Shown: positions 27,408 through 34,828 of the stretch, in pieces
Layout: every line of letters begins with the position of its first letter
Numbering within the stretch: position 1 is the first letter of the stretch
Source of the DNA: Agreia sp. VKM Ac-1783
Lineage (GTDB): Bacteria; Actinomycetota; Actinomycetes; Actinomycetales; Microbacteriaceae
Assembly: GCF_900177765.1 (NCBI RefSeq)
Contig: NZ_FXWI01000003.1
Coordinates: 124,001 to 188,000, forward strand
Length of the DNA: 64,000 bases
Direction: 5' to 3'
Made by a program: the position numbers and the translations under genes
Notes under the pieces: generated by a model
Databases searched by the model: none
The model's input: the letters and a program-made list of their open reading frames with translations, nothing else
What the model was told of the DNA's origin: nothing

Positions 27408-28304
27408 ATGACTCTGCGCACGAATGCCGACCGCCTGGTCACCCAGATCCTCACCGGCGAGGTGTGGCCGCCGCTCGCCGACCGTCACGGCTACCGGGTG
27501 GATGCCGACGGCAACCCGTTCCTGCTGCCCGGCATGGGCGGGGTCACCATGGCCGCGCACATCGGCGACGCGGCCACGGGCTACGCCAGCGACCACCTCG
27601 AGCCGGGCCTCTCCATTCGCCACGCGAATGCCGAGGCCAATGCGGCCCTGCAGTTCTTGAGCTGCGTCGGCAACACCATCACCGTGCGCTCCGGCCCGGC
27701 GACGGGAGCGCAGGGCACGGTGCTGGGCCAGCACGCCTATGTGCTCGCAGACCTCGAGACAGACGACCTCGCCCAGATCACGACCGGCGACAAGGTCAGC
27801 ATCGAGGCCGTCGGCCAGGGGCTCGAGTTCCTCGACCACCCGCAGATCCGGGTCAAGAACCTCGCCCCGTCGCTCGTCGACCACCTGCCGTTCTCCACCG
27901 CCGCCGACGGCACGCTCGCCGTCGAGGTCGCCATGCGCGTTCCGGCCGAGGCCGCGGGCGCCGGTGGAGGAATGCTGTCGGAGTTCGCGAACACCGACCT
28001 GATGGGCGCCTACCCCGGCCTGTCAGAGGACCTGTCGCTCGGCCTCGAGTCGCTGCGCATCGGCGACATCGTTCTGCTCGAAGACCAGGACCACTCGTTC
28101 GGCCGCGGCTACCGGCCCGGCTACGTCACCGTCGGCGTGATCTCCACCGGTGAATGCCGACTGTTCGGCCACGGGCCCGGTCCGTCTACCCTGCTCTCCG
28201 GCCCGGCCTCGGCCTTCTCCATCTCTGTGAGTGACACGGCGAATCTCGCCCACGCGCTCGACTCCGCCGCATCCGCCGCTCACCAGGAGGCAGACCATGC
28301 CTGA
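27408..28304 (+). CDS. DUF4438-like protein, paralogue 1
   Basis: A 298-residue soluble protein of unknown function. It and the next gene product are clearly paralogous. Both have a start of the type DGNPFLLPGMGGVTMAAHIGD, a central CVGNTITVRSG (here) or CIGNEVVIRSG stretch, a GDKVSIEAVGQG segment, and a C-terminal GYVTVGVI followed by GHGPG. I associate this pattern with the DUF4438 family (Thermotoga TM1086-type), from memory. No catalytic motif is certain, but the conserved Gly-, His- and Asp-rich loops could form an active site. The position directly after tldE suggests a role in processing the same substrate. Confidence 0.75.
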   Translation: MTLRTNADRLVTQILTGEVWPPLADRHGYRVDADGNPFLLPGMGGVTMAAHIGDAATGYASDHLEPGLSIRHANAEANAALQFLSCVGNTITVRSGPATGAQGTVLGQHAYVLADLETDDLAQITTGDKVSIEAVGQGLEFLDHPQIRVKNLAPSLVDHLPFSTAADGTLAVEVAMRVPAEAAGAGGGMLSEFANTDLMGAYPGLSEDLSLGLESLRIGDIVLLEDQDHSFGRGYRPGYVTVGVISTGECRLFGHGPGPSTLLSGPASAFSISVSDTANLAHALDSAASAAHQEADHA

Positions 28305-29169
28305 TCTCGTCGCCAACAACCTGCTCGGCATCGCCGAGCACGCCGCTCTCACCCCGATGGTGGCCTACAAGATCGACCGCGACGGGCATCCGTATGTTCC
28401 CACCGGCGACGGCGGAATCGTACTGGGAGTGCACCTCGGCGACAGCGTCTTCGGCACCGACGGCGACCACGTCGCGCCCGGCGTGACGCTGGTGCACCCC
28501 GACCCCGGCGCGCGCTTCGGCCTCACCGCGTTCTCGTGCATCGGCAACGAGGTCGTCATCCGCTCGGGCCTCGCCGCGGGAGCTGTCGGCCACGTCGTGG
28601 GCAAGCGCGGCGAGAGCGGCCGCGTCATCGCCGCGTTCGACGACGAGACCATGGCCAAGATCCTTCCCGGAGACCAGATGAGCGTGCGCTCGCTGGGCCA
28701 GGGCTTCGCGCCCGAGGGGCTGCCGGGCGACGTCGCGGTCATGAACGTCGATCCCACCCTCTTCGCATCGCTGCCGATCTCGACCGTCGACGGTGTCGCA
28801 TCCGTCGATGTGGCGGGCGTGCTGCCCAGCAAGGTCTGCGGCAACGGCATCGGTCGCCCCGCGCAGATGTGGGACGTCGACCTCGCCGTGGTGCACGACT
28901 CTCCCGACCTCGCGGGCCGCGACATGCGGCTCGGAGAGCTGTGGGCCATCGAGAACCTCGACGTGCGGCACAACATGGGTTACCGCGGCGGTTGGGTCAC
29001 CATCGGTGTGATCTGCCATGGTGGATCGCCGATGCCCGGCCACGGACCGGGTCTCGTGCCCGTGCTGTGCGGGCCGCTCGACCAGCTCCGTGCCGTCGTC
29101 TCGTTGCCGGAGGCTTCGCCGGCACTCACGACCGACGTGCTCGCCTCCCTTCCCCGCCTCGCGAAATGA
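28297..29169 (+). CDS. DUF4438-like protein, paralogue 2
   Basis: A 290-residue paralogue of the preceding protein. Shared landmarks are DGHPYVPTGDGGIVLGVHLGD, CIGNEVVIRSGLAAGAVG, GDQMSVRSLGQG, IENLDVRHNMGYRGGWVTIGVI and MPGHGPG. ATG at 28297 has a good upstream CAGGAGG and overlaps the first paralogue by eight bases. The two copies have diverged substantially, which points to an old duplication and perhaps a heteromeric complex. The function is unknown; a hydrolase or isomerase acting on the product of TldDE is one possibility (inference only). Confidence 0.75.
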   Translation: MPDLVANNLLGIAEHAALTPMVAYKIDRDGHPYVPTGDGGIVLGVHLGDSVFGTDGDHVAPGVTLVHPDPGARFGLTAFSCIGNEVVIRSGLAAGAVGHVVGKRGESGRVIAAFDDETMAKILPGDQMSVRSLGQGFAPEGLPGDVAVMNVDPTLFASLPISTVDGVASVDVAGVLPSKVCGNGIGRPAQMWDVDLAVVHDSPDLAGRDMRLGELWAIENLDVRHNMGYRGGWVTIGVICHGGSPMPGHGPGLVPVLCGPLDQLRAVVSLPEASPALTTDVLASLPRLAK

Positions 29170-30203
29170 GCCCAGTGACCTCGCCCACGAAGATCCTCAT
29201 CTCGACGTTCCTCGAGCAGCAGTACGTCGACGCCATCGCGTCGGCCCCGGATGTCGAGGTGCTGTACGCCCCAGAACTGCTGCCCGAACCGCGGTATGCG
29301 GCCGACCACGGAGGGGTGAAGCCCACCCTCGACGCCGCCGCCGAGGAGCGCTGGCTCGGCCTCCTCGCCCAGGCAGACGTGGCGTTCGACTTCGACTGGA
29401 GGGATCCCTCCAGTCTTCCGACGAACGCGCCGAAGCTGCAATGGATCCAGGCGACCAGCGCGGGAATCGGCGCCTTCATGTCGAGGACCGGGCTCGACGC
29501 ATCCGACATCGCCGTCACCACCGCGGCCGGCACGCACGCCGTGCCGCTCGCCGAGTTCGCGCTCACGGGTGCGTTGCACTTCATCAAGGGGGTTCCGCAC
29601 CTCGAGGAGCAGAAGCGGCAGCACCGCTGGGAGCGCTACACGACGCGCCAGCTCGCGGGTCTCGGCGTCTCGGTCGTGGGCGTGGGTGGCATGGGAAGCA
29701 ACGTGATCTCGGTGTTCGATGCCCTGGGCGCGCGCGTGACGGCGGTCGGCCGACCAGGGGGCTCGTACGAGTTGCCCGACTCGGTGACGCTGAGCGACAC
29801 GTCGCGGCTCGCGGAGGTGCTGCCCAGCACCGATGTGCTCGTGCTGTGTTCCGCGCTGACGCCCGAGACAGAGGGGCTCATCGGGCGCGACGAGCTCGCT
29901 CTGCTGCCCGAGCAGGCCATCGTGGTGAACATCTCGCGCGGACAGGTCGTCGACGAGGAGGCGCTGATCGAGGCGCTGAGATCTCGTCGACTGCTCGGAG
30001 CCGCGCTCGACGTGGTGACGAGCGAGCCCCTGGCCGCCGACTCTCCCCTCTGGGATCTCGACAACGTTCTGCTATCGCCGCACTCCGCCTCGACGGTCGC
30101 GAGTGAGAACGCCACGCTGACCGAGCTGTTCCTCGAGAACCTGCGCCGCTGGCGCGCGGGGGAGCCGCTGAAGAACCTGTACGAGCGCTCGCGGGGGTAC
30201 TGA
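29166..30203 (+). CDS. D-2-hydroxyacid dehydrogenase
   Basis: A 345-residue NAD(P)-dependent enzyme interconverting 2-hydroxy and 2-oxo acids. The nucleotide-binding loop is VVGVGGMGSNV. The catalytic triad is visible as Arg in NISRGQVVDEEAL, Glu in DVVTSEPL and His in LLSPHSAS. The ATG overlaps the DUF4438 stop (ATGA), so it is the last gene of the operon. In this context it may reduce or oxidise a 2-oxo acid produced from the imported compound, which would fit with the neighbouring aminotransferase and RidA. Confidence 0.92.
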   Translation: MSPVTSPTKILISTFLEQQYVDAIASAPDVEVLYAPELLPEPRYAADHGGVKPTLDAAAEERWLGLLAQADVAFDFDWRDPSSLPTNAPKLQWIQATSAGIGAFMSRTGLDASDIAVTTAAGTHAVPLAEFALTGALHFIKGVPHLEEQKRQHRWERYTTRQLAGLGVSVVGVGGMGSNVISVFDALGARVTAVGRPGGSYELPDSVTLSDTSRLAEVLPSTDVLVLCSALTPETEGLIGRDELALLPEQAIVVNISRGQVVDEEALIEALRSRRLLGAALDVVTSEPLAADSPLWDLDNVLLSPHSASTVASENATLTELFLENLRRWRAGEPLKNLYERSRGY

Positions 30204-30291
30204 GCCGCTCGTCGATCGAGTTGCGCGCGTCCGGTGTGTTCACCCGGGCGCGCGCTTCATTGTGCGGGTGTCCATTGTGCGGGGCGTCATT

Positions 30292-30344
30292 GCGTCGGGG
30301 CTCAGGGCGTCGGGCCCAGCACGTCGGGGCCCCGCGCGTCGGGC
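30292..30344. repeat. Short GC-rich tandem repeat between convergent genes
   Basis: Four copies of (A/G)CGTCGGG(G/C) at 30292, 30307, 30321 and 30336, spaced 14-15 bp, lie between the dehydrogenase and RidA genes. Two ATTGTGCGGG units occur just before. No coding potential was recognised here. Confidence 0.5.
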
Positions 30345-30361
30345 CTGCCGCGCGGCGTTCT

Positions 30362-30853
30362 CTACGCGAAGCGCGCGATGAGCTGCACCTCGACGGGAGC
30401 GCCGCCGGGCAGCGACGCGACGCCCACGGCGGCACGCACGGGTAGCGGTGCCCCGGGCATCCGGTCGACGATCACCGCGCTCGCGGCATCGGCGATGCTG
30501 CTGTGGCGCTCGTAACTGGAGGTCGCCGCGATGAAGACCGTGAGCGAGACGACCTCGACGAGGTGCTCGCCCGGGCCCAGGATGCTCGTGGCGGCGTCGA
30601 GCGCACGCTCGGTTGCGAGGGCGGCCAGTTCGCGGCCGCTGTCGTCGTCGATCGTGTCGCCCAGGGTGCCGCGGGCGACCAGGGTGCCGTCGCGGCGCGG
30701 GGTCATGCCCGCTGTGTGCACGAGGTCGCCGACGGCGCGCGCCACGGCGTACGCGCCTGCGGGGCGTGGCGCATCCGGTGCAGCGGCGGAGCCGGTCGGG
30801 TCGCTCGCGGTGCGCGCGACTTTTGTGGCGCTCGGTGCGGCCGGGTCGCTCAC
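30362..30853 (-). CDS. RidA/YjgF-family protein
   Basis: A 163-residue protein of the enamine/imine deaminase family, which hydrolyses reactive 2-aminoacrylate-type intermediates released by PLP enzymes. Features are HTAGMTPRRDGTLVARGTLGD, a central alpha-helical segment with LATERALDAA, and the LPVRAAVGVASLPGGAPVEVQLIA end, where the Arg corresponds to the substrate-carboxylate ligand (Arg105 type). The first about 40 residues form a Pro/Ala/Thr-rich extension. The GTG at 30853 overlaps the stop of the aminotransferase gene, so the two are coupled; the family link between RidA and PLP enzymes supports joint function. Confidence 0.87.
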   Translation of the reverse strand: MSDPAAPSATKVARTASDPTGSAAAPDAPRPAGAYAVARAVGDLVHTAGMTPRRDGTLVARGTLGDTIDDDSGRELAALATERALDAATSILGPGEHLVEVVSLTVFIAATSSYERHSSIADAASAVIVDRMPGAPLPVRAAVGVASLPGGAPVEVQLIARFA

Positions 30854-32112
30854 GCCGAGATGCCCGCGCGGGTGGCGAAGCCCGTGAGGCACGTCACCAT
30901 GAGGTCGAGGGCGGCGGCCCATTCGGCCTCGTCGCGGGCGTAGCAGATGCGGAAGTGGCCGGTTCCCTGGGCCCCGAATTGATACCCGGGCGAGACGATG
31001 ACGCGGGCCTCGCGCTGCAGGGCCCCCGCGATCTCCACGTCGGTCGCGCCGAACGCCGAGACGTCGACGAAGAGGTAGGCGGTGCCGTTCTGCGGGTGCA
31101 TGTGCAGCCCGGGAACCGCGCCGAGTTTGGCGACGGTCATGTCTCTCAGCGCCTCGAGGTCGGCGATGCGCTCGGCGAGGAAGTCGGCGTCGCCGGTGAG
31201 CCAGCGACCGAGCAGGCGCTGGGAATAGGCCGGTGCGCGAAGAGAGGTCATGGCGAGGCACTGCTCGACGTTCTGGATGATGCTGTTCGGGGCGACGATC
31301 ACGCCGATGCGGAATCCGCTCATCGACTCGGTCTTCGACGGGCCGAGCAGCGTGATCGAGCGCTCCGGCATGCCGGGCTGCGTGCGCAGGTGATGGAACG
31401 GGGTGTTGCCGTAGACGAGGCGGCTGTAGAGCTCGTCGACCATCACGAGAAAGTCGCCGGCGACGGCCAGCTCGGCGACCCGGGCGATCATGGCCTCGGA
31501 GTAGATCGCGCCCGTGGGGTTGTTGGGGTGGCTGAACATCAGCAGCTTCGGCTTCTCGGCGCTGAGCTTCTCGATGAGCTCGAGATCGAGGGTCGGCTCG
31601 TCGGTGTCGAAGAGCAGGGGGATGCGCTCGACCCGGGCGCCGAGGAACTCGAGGATGCGCTCGCAGAAGAGGTAGTCGGGGTCGGCGAGCAGCACCAGGT
31701 CGCCCTCGTTCACGATGGCGGAGAGGGTGGTGAAGATCGCGCCCTGGGTGCCGGGGGTGAGGGCCAGGTTCTCGGCGCCCACGTCGGAACCGAGGAAGGT
31801 CGAGATAGGGCCGGCGAGCGATTCGAGCACCTCGGGGGCGCCGCGGTAGGGGGTGTACGCCCACGACCCGTTGTCGATGGCAGTCGCCATCTCCCCCTGG
31901 ATCCAGGCGGGAGGGGGGAAGCGCACGGTGTCGAAGTGGGTGGTGTCGAGGAGCCCATTGCCTCCGCCGTCGAGACGGAGCGAAACGTCGGCCTCGCGCA
32001 CCGAGACGCCCGGGGTGGCCTCGCGCTTCGGCAGATGGGTGCGCAGAACGCGGTCGCTCGGGGAGACGGTGGCCTCCGGCGAGGTCTGACGAATCGAGGG
32101 GGAGATGGTCAT
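30850..32112 (-). CDS. PLP-dependent class I/II aminotransferase
   Basis: A 420-residue fold-type I enzyme. It shows the YRG start of the substrate loop, SHPNNPTG at residues 194-201, the pyridine-nitrogen Asp226 in MVDELYS, and the Schiff-base Lys260 in LLGPSKTESMSGFRIG. It probably transfers an amino group between an amino acid and a 2-oxo acid; the donor is unknown. It is divergent from the second GntR gene's terminator region, and its upstream region carries the same TTGTCGACAA palindrome as the dipeptide-importer operon. That places it in the same presumed regulon. Confidence 0.92.
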   Translation of the reverse strand: MTISPSIRQTSPEATVSPSDRVLRTHLPKREATPGVSVREADVSLRLDGGGNGLLDTTHFDTVRFPPPAWIQGEMATAIDNGSWAYTPYRGAPEVLESLAGPISTFLGSDVGAENLALTPGTQGAIFTTLSAIVNEGDLVLLADPDYLFCERILEFLGARVERIPLLFDTDEPTLDLELIEKLSAEKPKLLMFSHPNNPTGAIYSEAMIARVAELAVAGDFLVMVDELYSRLVYGNTPFHHLRTQPGMPERSITLLGPSKTESMSGFRIGVIVAPNSIIQNVEQCLAMTSLRAPAYSQRLLGRWLTGDADFLAERIADLEALRDMTVAKLGAVPGLHMHPQNGTAYLFVDVSAFGATDVEIAGALQREARVIVSPGYQFGAQGTGHFRICYARDEAEWAAALDLMVTCLTGFATRAGISA

Positions 32113-32185
32113 CGAGGCTCCTCAGCGTGGGGTCGCGCAGGTCATGCGGACAAACGCAGCCGCCCGAGATGCAGACGACTGTCGT

Positions 32186-32201
32186 TTGTCGACAATACAC
32201 C
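32186..32201. promoter_or_regulatory. Predicted GntR operator, site B
   Basis: TTGTCGACAA (32186-32195) is a perfect 10-bp palindrome. Read on the minus strand, GGTGTATTGTCGACA matches site A (17449-17463) at 13 of 15 positions. It lies 75-90 bp upstream of the aminotransferase start. Confidence 0.6.
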
Positions 32202-32310
32202 GAAAGGCTGAACGCGGCGAGTTTTGTCGAGACGCGGGGTCTCACGCCGGCTGACGGCGCCCCACGGCCGACGGCAGCCCACGGCGGCCGAACGGCGGCC
32301 GAATGCGCGC
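32202..32310. other. Intergenic stretch, GC-rich short repeats
   Basis: This part of the 301-bp gap between the aminotransferase and the second GntR gene contains repeated CGGC(G)GCCGAA units near 32280-32305. I saw no gene and no convincing promoter in it. Confidence 0.4.
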
Positions 32311-32368
32311 CGAGTTGCACAAAAATGCCGCCTCCCGATGAAGGGAAGCGGCATTTTTATGCAACTCG
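32311..32368. repeat. Dispersed palindromic repeat R2, copy 2; terminator-like
   Basis: Outer arms CGAGTTGCA (32311-32319) and TGCAACTCG (32360-32368) are identical to copy 1. The inner arms TGCCGCCTCCC (32326-32336) and GGGAAGCGGCA (32343-32353) pair with one mismatch and are extended by AAAAA and TTTTT. The T-run after the stem on both strands makes it a good bidirectional rho-independent terminator, probably ending the GntR transcript that stops at 32414. Confidence 0.8.
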
Positions 32369-32413
32369 GTGCTGAGGCCGAATGCGGCTCGATGCGGCTC
32401 GGAGTTCGAGCCC

Positions 32414-33082
32414 TTAGTTCTTGAGCGCGGTGAACGACGGAATGCGGTCGCGCTCGATATGCGCGTATGCCACCGACTCGGCGACGCGTTCGTTGCCCGA
32501 GGCGATCGCGTCGCGCAGGGTGACGTGATCGTGGAACGCGTCGTCGGCATCCAATTGCGACGTCAGGTAGAACAACCAGATCATGCGGCCCGAGACCGAA
32601 CGCATGAGCGTGGTCATCAGCTCGTTGCCTGCCAGGTCGACGATGGCCTCGTGATACGAGGTGCTCGACTGGGCGATCTTGTAGGCGTCGCCCTCGTGCA
32701 CGAGATTCTGCGAATCGTGCAGCGCCTCATCGAGGGCGGCCATGGATGCGCCGGATGCCACCTGCCGTGCGGCATAGCGGGCGGCCCCGACCTCGAGGCA
32801 GAGACGCAGATCGAAGAGATCGTTGACGCCCTTCTCCGTCCACGTCTCGACGACGGCGCCGCGGCGAGGGTAGGTCTTTACGAAGCCGTCGCGCTCGAGC
32901 TGCGGCACGGCCTCGCGCAGGGGTACCCGCGAGATCTGAAGCTCTTCGGCGAGGCGCTGCTCGGCCAGCCGCGTGCCCTGCGGGTAGCGGCCGAGGATGA
33001 TGCCTTCGCGCAGCGCCAGGTACGCCTGCCGAGACAGCGACTCCGGGCGGACGAAGGCGGTCGAGTCGGTCTCCGTCGTCAC
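32414..33082 (-). CDS. GntR-family regulator, FadR/FCD subfamily (second)
   Basis: A 222-residue regulator: winged helix (LALREGIILGRYPQG, then LQISRVPLREAVPQLERDGFV) and an FCD domain with candidate metal ligands in DLRLCLE, YHEAIVDLAGNEL and HDHVTLRDA. The GTG start has AAGGAGAAC upstream. It lies 75 bp after the binding-protein gene and in the same direction, so it may be co-transcribed with the second dipeptide-type importer it presumably controls. It is only distantly similar to the first GntR protein in the window. Confidence 0.9.
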   Translation of the reverse strand: MTTETDSTAFVRPESLSRQAYLALREGIILGRYPQGTRLAEQRLAEELQISRVPLREAVPQLERDGFVKTYPRRGAVVETWTEKGVNDLFDLRLCLEVGAARYAARQVASGASMAALDEALHDSQNLVHEGDAYKIAQSSTSYHEAIVDLAGNELMTTLMRSVSGRMIWLFYLTSQLDADDAFHDHVTLRDAIASGNERVAESVAYAHIERDRIPSFTALKN

Positions 33083-33109
33083 GGGTTCTCCTTGAATCGA
33101 GGTGAAGAG

Positions 33110-33143
33110 AGGCGGGGCCGTCGGCGAACCGAGAGCCCCGCCT
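33110..33143 (-). other. Stem-loop downstream of the second dipeptide-type binding-protein gene
   Basis: AGGCGGGGC (33110-33118) and GCCCCGCCT (33135-33143) form a perfect 9-bp stem with a 16-base loop between the binding-protein stop and the GntR start. No clear T-run follows in the direction of transcription. Confidence 0.6.
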
Positions 33144-33157
33144 GTAATCAGAATGGC

Positions 33158-34750
33158 CTATTTGGCAATCGAGAGCAGGCTGAAGTCGAGTTCATTGGCT
33201 CCGATGTTGTGCGATTCGGCGACGCCGTCGAGCCACTTCTGCGACACGACCCAATCCTTGTTGTACGACAGGTTGAGGTAGCAGCCCGTCGCGGAGTAGG
33301 TCTGAGCGGCCTTCGCGAACAGCGCCTCGTCGCCCGTCTTCACTGCCTGGTTCAGGTCGGCGTCGGTCGACGGGTCGTCGCAGAGGAAGTAGTTGATTCC
33401 TCCGGTCTTGTCCCAGAAGACGTGTCCCCACATGTAGGGGTTGCCGCCGTCGGGTCCGTTGTTGCCGTCGATGAACGCATCCGGCCCCTGGGTGGGGTCG
33501 TTCGCCCAGCCGAACACCTGCGACGTCGGGTAGCTCTGCGCGGTCGCCTTGATGCCCGTGGTCTGCAGGTTGGCCGTCACGATGTTCGCCATCTGCTCGG
33601 CGTTCGTGTTGCCCGAGGCGTAGCCCACGACCATCGGGGTGCCCTCGGGCAGGGTCTTGGCGTAGTCGGCCATGACCGAGGGGTCGTATTCGATGTTCTG
33701 CTTGTCCGAGCCGTCGGAGATCATGCCCTTGGCGTAGAGCGTCGTCGCCGGCTCGGAGCGGGCGCCGAGAACCTGGTCGACGAGCTTCTTCTGGTCGATC
33801 GACTGCATGAACGCCATCCGCGCCTCTTTCTCGGCGAAGAACGGCTTGCTCGGGTTGACGGTGACCAGCGCCGACTGGAGGGTGGGCAGCATGTCGCTGT
33901 TGAACGCCGGGTTGCCGTCGTACTTGTCGAGGCTCGACGACGGCAGGGCCGCCACGATGGCCGACACGTCGCCCTTGTCGAAGGCGAGCTGCAGCGACGA
34001 GACATCGCTGTAGATGGGCAACTCGACCGTGGTGAACGGCGACTTCGTGCCCCAGTAGTCGTCGTACTGCGTGAGCGTGTACTTCGCCCCAGGCTCGACG
34101 GCGCTGAGTTCGTAGGGCCCCGTGCCCAGGTCGTGGGTCTGCAGATAGGTCTGCGCGTTGTCTGAACCCGCGTTCGCCGCGAGGCCGGTGGGCGACACCA
34201 TCTTCGGACCGAACGGCGAGGCCAGGTAGTCGAGGAAAGCGGAGTTCGGCTCGGAGAGGGTCACGACGGCGGTGAGGTCGTCGGGGGTCTCGACGGATGC
34301 GACGCCGGCGGCCATGTAGGCGGCCCCGCCATCGACATCGACCCGGCGCTGCAGCGAGGACTTGACGGCGGCCGAGGTGAACGGGGTTCCGTCGTGGAAG
34401 GTGACGCCCGACTTGAGCGTGAACGTGTAGGTCGTGAAGTCGGGAGAGACCGTCCACGACTCCGCGAGGCGCGGCGCTATCTCGACGGTGTCGACGTCGT
34501 TCTTGTACTGCACGAGGCCCTCGTAGGTGTTGAGCACGATGGCCAAGCCGTTGTTGGCGTAGTACACGTCGGGGTCGGGCGGCTGGCCGATGTCGCCGAG
34601 CAGGCCGATGGTCAGTACGCCGTCACTTGGCGCGGCGTTGGGCGTTGTCGACGCGCCGTTCGCCGAACAGGCTGCGAGCGCGAGCATGGGCACGACCGCC
34701 AGAACGGCGAGGCCGGTTCTGACGAGCTTGCGGATGTTTCGAGATGTCAC
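33158..34750 (-). CDS. ABC transporter substrate-binding lipoprotein, dipeptide/oligopeptide type (second)
   Basis: A 530-residue SBP_bac_5-type lipoprotein: basic n-region, hydrophobic core and lipobox LAAC with the lipidated cysteine at residue 28. The LTIGLLGDIGQPPDPD opening, LAESWTVSPDFTTYTFTLKSGVTFHDGTP and ARMAFMQSIDQKKLV segments are typical of the class. The frame extends to a TTG at 34756, but GTG at 34750 is six bases after AAGGAG and is preferred. It supplies the importer encoded by the next three genes. The ligand is unknown, and the enzymes further upstream suggest a nitrogen-containing, possibly glycosylated compound rather than simple peptides. Confidence 0.92.
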   Translation of the reverse strand: MTSRNIRKLVRTGLAVLAVVPMLALAACSANGASTTPNAAPSDGVLTIGLLGDIGQPPDPDVYYANNGLAIVLNTYEGLVQYKNDVDTVEIAPRLAESWTVSPDFTTYTFTLKSGVTFHDGTPFTSAAVKSSLQRRVDVDGGAAYMAAGVASVETPDDLTAVVTLSEPNSAFLDYLASPFGPKMVSPTGLAANAGSDNAQTYLQTHDLGTGPYELSAVEPGAKYTLTQYDDYWGTKSPFTTVELPIYSDVSSLQLAFDKGDVSAIVAALPSSSLDKYDGNPAFNSDMLPTLQSALVTVNPSKPFFAEKEARMAFMQSIDQKKLVDQVLGARSEPATTLYAKGMISDGSDKQNIEYDPSVMADYAKTLPEGTPMVVGYASGNTNAEQMANIVTANLQTTGIKATAQSYPTSQVFGWANDPTQGPDAFIDGNNGPDGGNPYMWGHVFWDKTGGINYFLCDDPSTDADLNQAVKTGDEALFAKAAQTYSATGCYLNLSYNKDWVVSQKWLDGVAESHNIGANELDFSLLSIAK

Positions 34751-34828
34751 TTTCAACTCCTTGGAGAGGGGGTGGGGTGGGACAGGGTGATGGAGCGAGG
34801 TGGTGCGGTGGTGCGGTCTGAAGGGTGG

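Noticed and set aside
30850-32320. An apparent fusion of RidA to a long upstream segment
   Set aside because: The frame is merely open through the aminotransferase gene. The RidA GTG at 30853 and the aminotransferase on the other frame explain everything.
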